NCBI RefSeq assembly: GCF_003390845.1
Contig: NZ_QMEK01000001.1
Location: forward strand, 1,922,001-1,986,000
Origin: Tropicimonas sp. IMCC34043
GTDB taxonomy: Bacteria > Pseudomonadota > Alphaproteobacteria > Rhodobacterales > Rhodobacteraceae
Length of the DNA stretch: 64,000 nt
Reading direction: 5' to 3'
Part shown: positions 25,760-33,721 of the stretch, one piece after another
Position numbering within the stretch: the stretch's first letter is position 1
How the letters are laid out: each line of letters starts with the position of its first letter
The notes under the pieces: model-generated
The model's database searches: none
Told to the model about the DNA's origin: nothing
What the model saw: the letters and a program-made list of their open reading frames with translations, nothing else
Translations under genes and position numbers: made by a program

Positions 25760-26683
25760 TCAACCGAAAGGTTTAGAATGGGCTGCGTCCACCCGGCGGC
25801 GCCGCCGGATCAGCCTCCAAATCCGGCCGTCGATTGCCAGCAGACCGACAAAGATCAGCACCATTCCCGCAAGCTGTTCGATGCGCACCGCCTCGCCCAG
25901 CATTGCCCTCCCGAGCACCACCGCCGAGACCGGCGCGATAAAGGTGACGGTCGAGGCATTGGTTGCCCCGACCAGCGGGACCAACCAGTAGAAGACGATG
26001 AAGAACAGACCGGTCAGGACCGGCCCGATCATCGCCAGCGCCATCCAGCTTTCGGGGCGCGTCAGCTGCGGCACCCCTTCAATGGCCAGCATTGCAGGCG
26101 CAATCGCCAGCGCCCCGGCGCTCAGTGCCAATGCCGCGATCACCGCGGCGTCGATCCCCTTGAGCCGGCGCAGCCAGTTCAACGCCACGCCATAGCAAAG
26201 CGGCGCCAGAAGGGCTGCGAGGATCGCCCACAGCTCGGTCCGCCCTGCCCCGCCCCGCAGCCCCGGCGCCATCAGGATCACGATCCCGGCAAAGCCGAAG
26301 CCGATGCCGAGCGACTTGGTCCGGCTCGCCTTCTCGCCGCCCGGCCAGAAATGGGACACGATTACCACCATGATCGGCGTCATCGCGTTGACGATCCCCG
26401 CGACACCGCTGGTGATATGACGCTGCGCCAGCGGATAGATCGCAAAGGGGATGGCATAGTTCAGCACCCCCAGCACCAGGACGCTGCCCAGAAGCCGCCA
26501 GCCCCAGGGCACCCTCCGTCCCTTCGCCAAGACATAGACCCAGCACGTCACGGCCCCCAGCGCCATCCGCAGAAACGCAACCGAGAGCGGCCCGACCTCG
26601 GCCAGCAGCATGGCATTGAAGATGAACGATCCGCCCCAGCCGATGCCGAGGATCGCAACCAGAATCCAGTACCGCGCCGTCAT
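25760..26683 (-). CDS. EamA/DMT-family transporter
   Basis: A 307-residue inner-membrane protein with ten predicted helices in two EamA repeats, of the drug/metabolite transporter superfamily. I chose the ATG at 26683, where MTARYWILVAILGIGWGG begins the first helix. The repeats are marked by FLRMALGAVTCWVYV and, in the second half, TNASTVTFIAPVSAVVLG. The basic tail RLIRRRRR is cytoplasmic. The substrate is unknown. It is separated from atpI by 159 bp, so it is not part of the ATP synthase operon. Confidence 0.9.
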   Translation of the reverse strand: MTARYWILVAILGIGWGGSFIFNAMLLAEVGPLSVAFLRMALGAVTCWVYVLAKGRRVPWGWRLLGSVLVLGVLNYAIPFAIYPLAQRHITSGVAGIVNAMTPIMVVIVSHFWPGGEKASRTKSLGIGFGFAGIVILMAPGLRGGAGRTELWAILAALLAPLCYGVALNWLRRLKGIDAAVIAALALSAGALAIAPAMLAIEGVPQLTRPESWMALAMIGPVLTGLFFIVFYWLVPLVGATNASTVTFIAPVSAVVLGRAMLGEAVRIEQLAGMVLIFVGLLAIDGRIWRLIRRRRRVDAAHSKPFG

Positions 26684-27088
26684 TTGCCGAGCCCCCGATT
26701 GAAACGCTGTTAGCGCTCCATTGCACGGTGCGCCGCTCGGGTGCGACCCGATTCCTGCGCCTAGCCGCCGCGATAGCGCCGGGAAGATGCCCCTGCGGCA
26801 CGTCTTGCCTGCCCTGTCGCGGGCCCTGTCGCGGTCCGGTCCCAGGGGGCGTGTTTGGTCGGACGACCTGCCCAAAACACAACTTTGGGTAGATTTACGC
26901 GCGGTCACTCGCGCAAAGGTTGTTGACTCAACGCCCCCCTCATGGTGTCGCTGAATCGAGAAAACTCAATATAAAACGTGACCTTAACCAGAATGAACGT
27001 TGCTTTTGCAAGGTACGCCGACCCGATCCCTGGCGGCACCAACGATGCAAACGACCGGTCGGCCTGTGAACCGCGGAAGGGACATTTG
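26684..27088. other. Long intergenic region, no gene seen
   Basis: 405 bp between the divergent EamA transporter and the secreted protein gene. Reading frames here are not protein-like. The right half (about 26870-27000) is AT-richer than the surroundings and probably contains both promoters; TTGACT at 26930 is a possible -35 but no clear -10 follows. A GGAAGGGAC ribosome site precedes the gene at 27089. Confidence 0.4.
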
Positions 27089-28180
27089 ATGCGGCTCGCC
27101 AGAACCGCCGCGACGCTTTTTGTCATCGTGCCCGCGCTTTTCGCTCCCCTTGATATTCATGCCGCCAGCCTGAACGTCTCAGCCGGCTTCGGCTCCATCA
27201 TTGTTGCGGATCTGACCGCCTCGGGCTGCGAGACCGAAGCTCGGCTTGCCGTCGGTGGCACGGCTCGCGCGAACGCCAGCGACTCGGTCGGTGGCTGTAT
27301 CTTTCCCGACCGTGCCGGGCGGGTCGTACCCGCCTCCCTGCAACTTGGATCGTATGAAGCAGGCGCGGATCCGATGTACGACGACGCGACGGCCCGGCCG
27401 GCCACGCCCGCCAGCGATGCGGACGGGGATATCAGCAACACCCTCCGCGACACTGCAGGCAAGGTTTCGGCATTGCTCGATTTCCTGTCTGCCGGCGTCA
27501 CGCTGTATCGGGACTCCGCCAATCGTTCCTGGCTCATCGTCGATGCGGAACGGATCGAGAGCTTCGCGACTGAAGAGAACTGGCAGATCGCCATAAGCTT
27601 CACCGATGCAGACCTGAACATCTTCACCCTTTCGCCCGCGCATCTTGGCTCGGCCAGCTATGCCATGGCTCGGGTCATCGGCTTTCTCGGGGACTCACTG
27701 GCGCTGTACAACGTCCCGGGCGGCGCGCCCCGCCCCCTCACCGGGACAATGAAATTCGGTGGCGCCGACTGCCATTACAGCCAGACCAGCCTGACCTGCC
27801 TTGAAATGTCCGCCCGTGGGCCCAAGGCGTTGGTCCGGTATTATCAGGCCACCACTGTCACCCTGTCCTCGTTCGAATACCACGGCGTGGCGATGGCCCC
27901 ATACTGGACGCTGACCGTCGAAGGCGGCACAATAGATCCCCCGACCATCCGGGCGGCGTTAGCCAAGTCGAAATGGGTTCGCATAGGGCTCAAGCCGCCA
28001 CACTGGAAGAATCCCTGGCTCAGCCGTCTGCTTGCGGCGATGCCGAAACCCCAGAAACCCGCCAGGCCGGTGCCCGCTGTCACCATGCTGAGCAAACGGC
28101 CGACCCAGTTCCCTTTCCGTTTTCCCGGGCGTACCGTCAAAACATGGAACCCTCGCTCGATCTCGTCTTCGCTGCCCTAG
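27089..28180 (+). CDS. Secreted protein of unknown function
   Basis: A 363-residue protein with a signal peptide of about 26 residues (MRLARTAATLFVIVPALFAP). I do not recognise the mature part. Cysteines at CETEA, GGCIF, DCHYS and LTCLE suggest two disulphides in the periplasm or outside. Residues 1-290 look like a beta-rich exported domain with normal composition. The last 70 residues are Pro/Lys/Arg-rich, unlike the rest, and the frame runs 37 bp into the ArsR gene, so the true C-terminus may be earlier if there is a frameshift near 27960. No homologue is claimed. Confidence 0.55.
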   Translation: MRLARTAATLFVIVPALFAPLDIHAASLNVSAGFGSIIVADLTASGCETEARLAVGGTARANASDSVGGCIFPDRAGRVVPASLQLGSYEAGADPMYDDATARPATPASDADGDISNTLRDTAGKVSALLDFLSAGVTLYRDSANRSWLIVDAERIESFATEENWQIAISFTDADLNIFTLSPAHLGSASYAMARVIGFLGDSLALYNVPGGAPRPLTGTMKFGGADCHYSQTSLTCLEMSARGPKALVRYYQATTVTLSSFEYHGVAMAPYWTLTVEGGTIDPPTIRAALAKSKWVRIGLKPPHWKNPWLSRLLAAMPKPQKPARPVPAVTMLSKRPTQFPFRFPGRTVKTWNPRSISSSLP

Positions 28181-28494
28181 CCGATCCGACCCGGCGCCAG
28201 ATCCTGGCGATGCTGCTCGAGGACGACATGGCCGTGACCGACGTCGCCTATCCGTTCGAAATGTCGCTGGCCGCGATCTCGAAACACCTCGTCATCCTGA
28301 CCCGCGCCGGACTGATCAGCCAGGAGAAACGCGGCCGGGTGAAATGGTGCAAGCTCGAGCCTGATGCGCTGCGCGACGCCTCGGTCTGGATGCAGGGCTT
28401 CGGCCAGTTCGAGCCGGTCAACCTCGAGGCCTTCGAACGCTTCCTCGCCTGCGAGCTCGGCGCCCCGAACCTCGGCGATCCCGATCCGGCCTGA
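28144..28494 (+). CDS. ArsR-family HTH regulator
   Basis: A 116-residue winged-helix repressor started at the ATG at 28144. It contains ALADPTRRQILAMLLE near residues 10-25 and the recognition region MSLAAISKHLVILTRAGLIS. Cysteine metal-site motifs of ArsR/SmtB sensors (ELCVCDL) are absent; the single WCKLEP cysteine is not sufficient. It is probably not a metal sensor, and such ArsR proteins often regulate neighbouring SRPBCC/START genes, none of which is here. The ArsR start lies within the end of the upstream reading frame. Confidence 0.85.
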   Translation: MEPSLDLVFAALADPTRRQILAMLLEDDMAVTDVAYPFEMSLAAISKHLVILTRAGLISQEKRGRVKWCKLEPDALRDASVWMQGFGQFEPVNLEAFERFLACELGAPNLGDPDPA

Positions 28495-28500
28495 GCCGTT

Positions 28501-29397
28501 TCAGTCCACGGCAGGTCCCGCAGAAAAATCCCCGGCCCGCGCCTTCAGGAAGGCGACCAGGGTCTGCACCTTGGCGGTGCGGTGCAGATCGACATGGGTC
28601 ACCAGCCAGAGCGGGCTGCTCCATTCCGGCAGCGGCGGCGCCATCTCGACCAGATCGGGCAGGCTCTTTGCCTCGGCCGGTGACAGAAAGCCGATGCCTG
28701 CGCCGGCCTTTACGGCATCTTCCGCCGAGCGGTGGTCCGAGGCGAGGAACACCAGTTGTTCGGCAGGGATCGTCTCGACCATCCAGCGGAAGATCGGCGC
28801 GCGCAGGTCAGGCCCGTCGATCGAGACAAAGCGGTGCCCCGACCAGTCGCCCCATTCCAGCATGCCATAATGATCGACATAGCCGCGGGTGGCATAAAGC
28901 GCCTGCGCCTCGTCGGTGAAATGCTGCACCACGTTGTCGGGTTGATCGGGTTTGGCGCCGGCACGGATCGCCACATGCGCCTCGCCATATTCCAGCCGGA
29001 ACAGCCGCGGGTCGGTCAGGAACCGCACCCGGATCTCGATGTGCTCCTGCATGAAATCGGCGAGGACCGTCGTCAGCCGGGGCGACAGCGAAGGCAGCGA
29101 TGTCACGATCAGCTCGCCCGAGACCTGGGCGCCGCGACCGCGGATCCGGCCGACCAGCTGGGAGAACTGGTCCTCGGTGGTCGCCGCGACCGTCAGCAGG
29201 TCACGCCCGGCCTCGGTCGGGGTATAGCCGCGGGCATGGCGCTGAAACAGTTTGGTGCCAAGCCGCGCCTCGAGCGCGTCCACATGCCGGATCACCGTTG
29301 CGTGATGCACCCCCAGCGCTTCGGCTGCCCCCGACACGGTGCCAAGTCGGGCGACGTGAAAAGCGGTGCGGATCTCGTCCCAGGTGTCGACCGTCAT
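28501..29397 (-). CDS. LysR-family transcriptional regulator
   Basis: A 298-residue regulator started at the ATG at 29397. The N-terminal HTH has TAFHVARLGTVSGAAEALGV then HHATVIRHVDALEARLGTKLF. The remainder is a LysR effector-binding domain (SGELIVTSLPSLSPRLTTVL through the C-terminal GIGFLSPAEA). The gene converges with ArsR, with only six bases between the stop codons. LysR proteins usually control a divergent gene; the nearest one, the EF-hand protein, starts 228 bp away. Effector unknown. Confidence 0.9.
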   Translation of the reverse strand: MTVDTWDEIRTAFHVARLGTVSGAAEALGVHHATVIRHVDALEARLGTKLFQRHARGYTPTEAGRDLLTVAATTEDQFSQLVGRIRGRGAQVSGELIVTSLPSLSPRLTTVLADFMQEHIEIRVRFLTDPRLFRLEYGEAHVAIRAGAKPDQPDNVVQHFTDEAQALYATRGYVDHYGMLEWGDWSGHRFVSIDGPDLRAPIFRWMVETIPAEQLVFLASDHRSAEDAVKAGAGIGFLSPAEAKSLPDLVEMAPPLPEWSSPLWLVTHVDLHRTAKVQTLVAFLKARAGDFSAGPAVD

Positions 29398-29624
29398 GCC
29401 CTGCTCCTGCGGTTCATACGTGCGATCCTGAACGCTTTGGCCCGGCGACGAAAGCCCTTTCGCTTCCCCGCGCAATGGAAGCCTCGATGGCCCTATTGGG
29501 GATCCACCGCCACGGCACCGGCCGGTCCGCCGTATCCGGCCCGGCGGAGGGCCCGCGACGGAAACCCCGCCGCCCCTCGTATCAACCGCATCAACGGCGA
29601 ACCCAAAGACAAAGGTCCAAGACC

Positions 29625-30680
29625 ATGAAACACTCCATCCTCTCCGCCCTTCTTCTGACGGCTGCCTCTGCTGGCGCCGCGATGGCACAGCAAGCCGGGG
29701 CCGGGGTAACCCCGGGCGAGAACTTCATCGCAATCTGGGATGCCGACGGCGACGGGCGGGTGACGCTTGAAGAGGTTCAGCTCCGTCGCGACGATCTGTT
29801 CGCCAGCTTCGACGCCGACGAGAACGGCGCTCTGTCCGTCGATGAACTTTCAGCGCTGACCGACATGCGCGATGGCATGATGCCGCGTCCGGCCGGGCGC
29901 GCCGCGAACGGAAGTGGATTCGACACCACGATGATCGCCCGCATGCTCGACGCCGATGGCGACGGCAACGTCAGCCGCGACGAATACGTCGGCATGGCCG
30001 GACGGCTGTTCGGGCGGATGGACCGGAACGGTGACGGCGCTGTCGCCGCCGACGATTTTGCCCAGGCCTTGCCCCGCCCGCAGATTAATCTGGCGGGCAA
30101 CCAGCCCGCAGGCCCGATGCAGCCCGGCCCGATCCCGGGACCGGGACAGGGCCAGTTTCAAGGTAACGGCCAGGGCATGATGGCACAGGGTGGCAAGGGC
30201 ATGGCCCAGGGCCGCTTCGTCGGCCCGCAGCAAGGACGCGGCGGGCAGCGCGACTGTGACCGCAGTCAGACCCGGATGATGCAGGGTCAAGGCGGCGGTT
30301 TTGGCGGCGGCTTCGCCCAGGGACGTGGCCATGGCATGCAAGGCGGCCAGTTTCAGAACGGCCCGCAGGGCAACATGGCTGGTGGCCGGTGGAACGACGG
30401 CGACGACTGGCGCGGCCAGGGTGGCCGTGGTGCCGGCGGCATGGCCCAAGGTGGCATGATGGGTCAGGGCGGCATGGGTCAGGGCAACATGGGTCCGCGC
30501 GGCATGATGGGCCAGGGCGGCATGGGGCAGGGACCGGCGGCCATTCAGGCCTTTGCAACAGGCGACGGCGCCTTGTGGCTGGTCGACGGACGCACCGGCG
30601 AGGTGATGCTTTGCCGCGCGACCCCGACCGACGATGCGGCAGCAGGGCCGAAGCCGGTCTGCGTGACCGCCACGAAGTAG
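29625..30680 (+). CDS. Periplasmic EF-hand protein with Gly/Gln/Met-rich region
   Basis: A 351-residue exported protein. Signal peptide 1-21 (MKHSILSALLLTAASAGAAM). Four EF-hand loops are visible: DADGDGRVTLEE (about 39), DADENGALSVDE (about 64), DADGDGNVSRDE (about 110) and DRNGDGAVAADD (about 132), all with calcium-ligand spacing. Residues about 150-305 are low complexity, dominated by Gly, Gln, Met and Asn, with repeated MAQGGM/MGQGGM units. A short folded end (IQAFATGDGALWLVDGRTGE) follows. Role unknown; Ca2+-binding envelope or matrix protein is inference. Confidence 0.83.
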   Translation: MKHSILSALLLTAASAGAAMAQQAGAGVTPGENFIAIWDADGDGRVTLEEVQLRRDDLFASFDADENGALSVDELSALTDMRDGMMPRPAGRAANGSGFDTTMIARMLDADGDGNVSRDEYVGMAGRLFGRMDRNGDGAVAADDFAQALPRPQINLAGNQPAGPMQPGPIPGPGQGQFQGNGQGMMAQGGKGMAQGRFVGPQQGRGGQRDCDRSQTRMMQGQGGGFGGGFAQGRGHGMQGGQFQNGPQGNMAGGRWNDGDDWRGQGGRGAGGMAQGGMMGQGGMGQGNMGPRGMMGQGGMGQGPAAIQAFATGDGALWLVDGRTGEVMLCRATPTDDAAAGPKPVCVTATK

Positions 30681-30752
30681 TCGCAGCAACGACGACGGCC
30701 GGGAGCAGGTATCGGCAAGACATCCCGAAGGCGCTCCGTCCGGCAGGAACGC

Positions 30753-30777
30753 AAGGGGCGGGCCAGGGCCCGCCCTT
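30753..30777 (+). terminator. Rho-independent terminator of the EF-hand gene
   Basis: GGGCGGGCC-AG-GGCCCGCCC followed by TTT, 75-95 bp after the stop codon. Confidence 0.7.
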
Positions 30778-30967
30778 TGGCGTCGGGAACACCCGCCGGG
30801 CACCGCGGGCCATTCGCGACGGCAGCCCCCGGCCCGTCCCCCGGCCCGTCGTGGCACAGCGGGCATCGGCGCCGACATCGGTGTCAGCATCCGCGACGTC
30901 CAGCGCCCCAGTCACCGTCGACTTTTGGGGCACCCGGCGCTCCATCCGAGGGGTCCGCCCCCGACTA

Positions 30968-31009
30968 TGTGCGTCACCGCACAGACAGCATGACATAATT
31001 CGGAATTAT
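30968..31009 (+). promoter_or_regulatory. Two inverted repeats upstream of azoR, candidate operator
   Basis: TGTGCG-TCAC-CGCACA (30968-30983) is followed by the perfect 15-bp palindrome ATAATTC-G-GAATTAT (30995-31009), 66 bp before the azoR start. The second is AT-rich in a GC-rich genome, so a regulator site is likely. HxlR/MarR/LysR-type redox regulators typically control azoreductases; the regulator gene is not adjacent. Confidence 0.55.
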
Positions 31010-31074
31010 CTTCACCGCCTCACACCCCCATACTCTCTGCAATGCAGCAACAACCGCACCCCGGAGACACCACC

Positions 31075-31665
31075 ATGACCGCCACCACCATCCTTCGCAT
31101 CGACGCGTCCGCCCGCAAGGTCGGCTCGATTTCCCGCCAGCTCACGGACGAGATCGTCGCCCGCTTTGACGGCGCCAAGGTGATCACCCGCGACCTCGCC
31201 GATACCCCGCTCCCGCAGGTGAACGAGAGCTTTGTCACCGTCACCAAGGGCAGCGCCGAGGCCGAGATGAGCGAAGCCCAACGCAAGATCGTCGGCCTGT
31301 CCGACCATCTTGTCACCGAACTTCAGGCCGCCGACGTGATCGTGATCGGCCTTCCCGTCTATAACTTCGGCGTGCCCTCGGCGCTGAAGGCCTGGATCGA
31401 CCTGGTCGCCCGCGCCGGCGTCACCTTTCATTACACCGAGAATGGCCCCGTGGGTCTGCTGACCGGCAAGCGCGTCATCGTTGCCATGGCGTCGGGCGGC
31501 ACCGAGCTCGACTCGCCGATGGATTTCGCCACGCCCTACCTGCGTCACGTGCTGGGCTTCATGGGCCTGACCGAGGTTGAAGTCGTGCATGCCGACCGTC
31601 TGGCCTTTGATGCCGAAGGCACGCTGAAGTCGGCCAAGGACCAGATCGCCAGCCTCGCGGCTTGA
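31075..31665 (+). CDS. azoR: FMN-dependent NADH:quinone/azo oxidoreductase
   Basis: A 196-residue flavodoxin-fold enzyme. MTATTILRIDASARKVGSISRQL contains the FMN phosphate loop (RIDASAR...S-S), and GLPVYNFGVPSALKAWIDLV is the second FMN-binding segment. ASGGTELDSPMDFATPYL completes the site. It reduces quinones by two-electron transfer and can cleave azo bonds; in cells it likely acts in quinone/thiol-stress defence. GGAGA precedes the start codon. It is followed by a terminator and stands alone. Confidence 0.94.
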   Translation: MTATTILRIDASARKVGSISRQLTDEIVARFDGAKVITRDLADTPLPQVNESFVTVTKGSAEAEMSEAQRKIVGLSDHLVTELQAADVIVIGLPVYNFGVPSALKAWIDLVARAGVTFHYTENGPVGLLTGKRVIVAMASGGTELDSPMDFATPYLRHVLGFMGLTEVEVVHADRLAFDAEGTLKSAKDQIASLAA

Positions 31666-31762
31666 GCGAAACACACCAATACCAGTGACCTGTTTCCAGT
31701 AGCCCGTTGTTCATCAGTCAGTAATCAGTTGTACATTCGCCAGTAATCAGTTTTTGAGACCC

Positions 31763-31795
31763 AAAAGGGCCGGGAGCGTATCCCGGCCCTTTTTG
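31763..31795 (+). terminator. Strong rho-independent terminator after azoR
   Basis: AAAAGGGCCGGGA-GCGTA-TCCCGGCCCTTTTT: a 12-bp stem with a T-run, about 100 bp after the azoR stop. Confidence 0.85.
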
Positions 31796-31900
31796 TGTCG
31801 TCGCGCCGGCGTTCGGCCACATGGCGACTTTTCGCCGACGTGGAATTCCTTGCGCAGGCCTCGCGCAGATTTTGCGGAACTTTTGCGTCGGCAGTTCTTC

Positions 31901-31929
31901 TTGACACGACCCTTAGGCGGCTTTAAAGG
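31901..31929 (+). promoter_or_regulatory. ffh: Predicted sigma-70 promoter of ffh
   Basis: TTGACA (31901-31906), 17-bp spacer, TAAAGG (31924-31929). Implies a 5' leader of about 265 nt before the ffh start codon. Confidence 0.55.
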
Positions 31930-31940
31930 CGGTCCACCAC

Positions 31941-32131
31941 CCGGAAGTTCGATCTTCCGGTCCCCCCGTCGTGGGGGATCGCCGTCCGTCAGCGCGTTGC
32001 GCCCACGGGCGCCGTTGTGTTTTTTGGTCGCGCCTCGTGGCGCGCAGAGTTTCAGGATCGCGCCTGCGGGCGCGAATGTGGTCGGATCGCCCTGCGCGGT
32101 CGTCGGAACGTCAGGGCAGTGCCCGCGGGCA
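31941..32131 (+). ncRNA. Candidate structured 5' leader of ffh: six consecutive hairpins
   Basis: Stems at 31941-31960 (CCGGAAG-TTCGAT-CTTCCGG), 31962-31977 (CCCCC...GGGGG), 31999-32012 (GCGCC...GGCGC), 32029-32044 (CGCGCC-TCGT-GGCGCG), 32058-32075 (TCGCGCC-TGCG-GGCGCGA) and 32120-32131 (TGCCCGCGGGCA). Three of these share a GCGCC/GGCGC core. I do not recognise it as a named RNA family. Confidence 0.45.
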
Positions 32132-32202
32132 TTTGCAAGGCGCAGGCCGGCTTCCTATCTGGGGACCACAGAGCAGCAACAGGGCCTGAGGAGGGCCGGG
32201 GC

Positions 32203-33720
32203 ATGTTTGAAAGTCTTTCCGAGCGCCTCTCAGGCGTGTTCGAGCGACTAACAAAGCAGGGCGCGCTGTCGGAAGACGACGTCGCGACCGCGCTCCGCGA
32301 AGTCCGTGTCGCCCTGCTCGAGGCCGACGTATCGCTTCCCGTGGCACGCGACTTCGTGAAGGCTGTTCAGGCCAAGGCCACGGGCCAGGCGGTGATGAAA
32401 TCGGTCACGCCGGGCCAGCAGGTCGTCAAGATCGTCCACGACGAGCTGGTGCATTTTCTGGCCGGCGACACCGAGGCCAGGGGCGAGCTGAAGATCGACA
32501 ATCCGCCGGCGCCGATCCTGATGGTCGGCCTGCAGGGGTCGGGCAAGACCACGACGACCGGCAAGCTTGCCAAGCGTCTGACCGAGAAGAACGGCAAGCG
32601 GGTGCTGATGGCCTCGCTCGACGTCAACCGCCCGGCGGCGATGGAGCAGCTCGAGATCCTCGGCCGCCAGATCGGCGTCGATACCCTGCCGATCGTCAAG
32701 GGGCAGAAACCAGTCGATATCGCCAAGCGCGCAAAGCAGCAGGCGACCTTCGGCGGCTATGACGTTGTGATGCTCGACACCGCCGGACGGCTGTCGATCG
32801 ACGATGAACTGATGGCCGAGGTCGAGGCGGTGCGCGATGCCGTAAACCCGCGCGAGACGCTGCTGGTGGTCGATGGCCTGACCGGTCAGGACGCGGTGCA
32901 CACGGCGGAGAATTTCGACAGCCGGATCGGTATTTCCGGCGTGATCCTGACCCGGATGGACGGCGACGGCCGCGGCGGTGCGGCGCTATCGATGCGCTTT
33001 GTCACCGGCAAGCCGATCCGCTTCGTCGGTCTTGGCGAGAAGATGGACGCGCTGGAGGAGTTCCACCCCGAACGCGTCGCCGGCCGCATTCTCGGCATGG
33101 GCGACATCGTTTCGCTGGTGGAAAAGGCCCAGGCCACGCTCGAGGTCGAGCAGGCGGAGCGCATGATGAAGCGCTTCCAGAAGGGCCAGTTCAACATGAA
33201 CGACATGAAGGCGCAGCTTGATCAGATGCTGCGCATGGGCGGCATGGAAGGCATCATGGGCATGATGCCCGGCATGGGCAAGATGAAGGCCCAGGCGGCC
33301 GAAGCGGGCTTTGACGACAAGGTGCTGCGCCGCCAGATCGCTATGATCAATTCGATGACGAAAAAGGAACGTGCCGCCCCGCAGATCCTGCAGGCAAGCC
33401 GCAAGAAGCGGATCGCCTCGGGCGCCGGGCTGGAGGTATCCGAGCTCAACCGTCTTCTCAAGATGCACCGGCAAATGTCGGACATGATGAAGAAAATGGG
33501 CAAGACGGGCATGCTGAAACAAGCCATGTCCGGGATGTTTGGCAAGGGCGGCGGCGGCCTGCCAAAGGATCTGGCGGGAATTGACCCTGCAGATATGGAA
33601 AAGGCCGCAAAGGCGCTTGGCAAAATGCCGGGCGGCGGTGGCATGGGCGGTTTGCCCGGCCTGGGCGGGGGCGGACTTTCTCTGCCCCCGGGTCTCTCTG
33701 GTTTTGGAAAGAAGAAATAA
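32203..33720 (+). CDS. ffh: Signal recognition particle protein
   Basis: A 505-residue SRP54 GTPase that binds the 4.5S RNA and signal peptides and targets ribosomes to FtsY. I chose the ATG at 32203 (MFESLSERLSG), preceded by GAGGAGGG. N domain residues 1-85, G domain with GLQGSGKTTTTGKLA, DVNRPAA, DTAGRLSID, TRMDGDGRGG and the closing GLGEKMDALEEF. The M domain is Met-rich (MLRMGGMEGIMGMMPGMGKM) and carries the signal-peptide-binding and RNA-binding segments. The Gly-rich tail is typical of alphaproteobacteria. Its RNA partner is encoded at 57043. Confidence 0.98.
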   Translation: MFESLSERLSGVFERLTKQGALSEDDVATALREVRVALLEADVSLPVARDFVKAVQAKATGQAVMKSVTPGQQVVKIVHDELVHFLAGDTEARGELKIDNPPAPILMVGLQGSGKTTTTGKLAKRLTEKNGKRVLMASLDVNRPAAMEQLEILGRQIGVDTLPIVKGQKPVDIAKRAKQQATFGGYDVVMLDTAGRLSIDDELMAEVEAVRDAVNPRETLLVVDGLTGQDAVHTAENFDSRIGISGVILTRMDGDGRGGAALSMRFVTGKPIRFVGLGEKMDALEEFHPERVAGRILGMGDIVSLVEKAQATLEVEQAERMMKRFQKGQFNMNDMKAQLDQMLRMGGMEGIMGMMPGMGKMKAQAAEAGFDDKVLRRQIAMINSMTKKERAAPQILQASRKKRIASGAGLEVSELNRLLKMHRQMSDMMKKMGKTGMLKQAMSGMFGKGGGGLPKDLAGIDPADMEKAAKALGKMPGGGGMGGLPGLGGGGLSLPPGLSGFGKKK

Positions 33721-33721
33721 T

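Larger units (their letters stand above)
30681..31074 (+). other. Intergenic region: terminator, then palindromic operator region of azoR
   Basis: 394 bp between the EF-hand gene and azoR. It holds a terminator at its left end and a stacked pair of inverted repeats at its right end. No protein-coding reading frame with sensible composition is present in it. Confidence 0.5.
31666..32202 (+). other. Long leader region of ffh
   Basis: 537 bp between azoR and ffh without a convincing gene. Left part: a terminator (31763-31795). Right part: a sigma-70-type promoter (31901-31929), then about 270 bp of leader with six consecutive hairpins described separately. A 12-bp direct repeat, CAGTAATCAGTT, occurs at 31719-31730 and 31741-31752. 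Confidence 0.5.

Noticed and set aside
27844-28140. 98-codon minus-strand frame opposite the end of the secreted protein gene
   Set aside because: It looks partly membrane-like but lacks a convincing start and ribosome site and lies wholly opposite an already open reading frame.
31719-31752. 12-bp direct repeat CAGTAATCAGTT downstream of azoR
   Set aside because: Only two copies, 10 bp apart, between a stop codon and a terminator; I see no role for it.
31754-32251. Open frame covering the ffh leader
   Set aside because: Composition is odd, it overlaps the promoter and hairpins, and it has no ribosome site; the leader structure is the better explanation.
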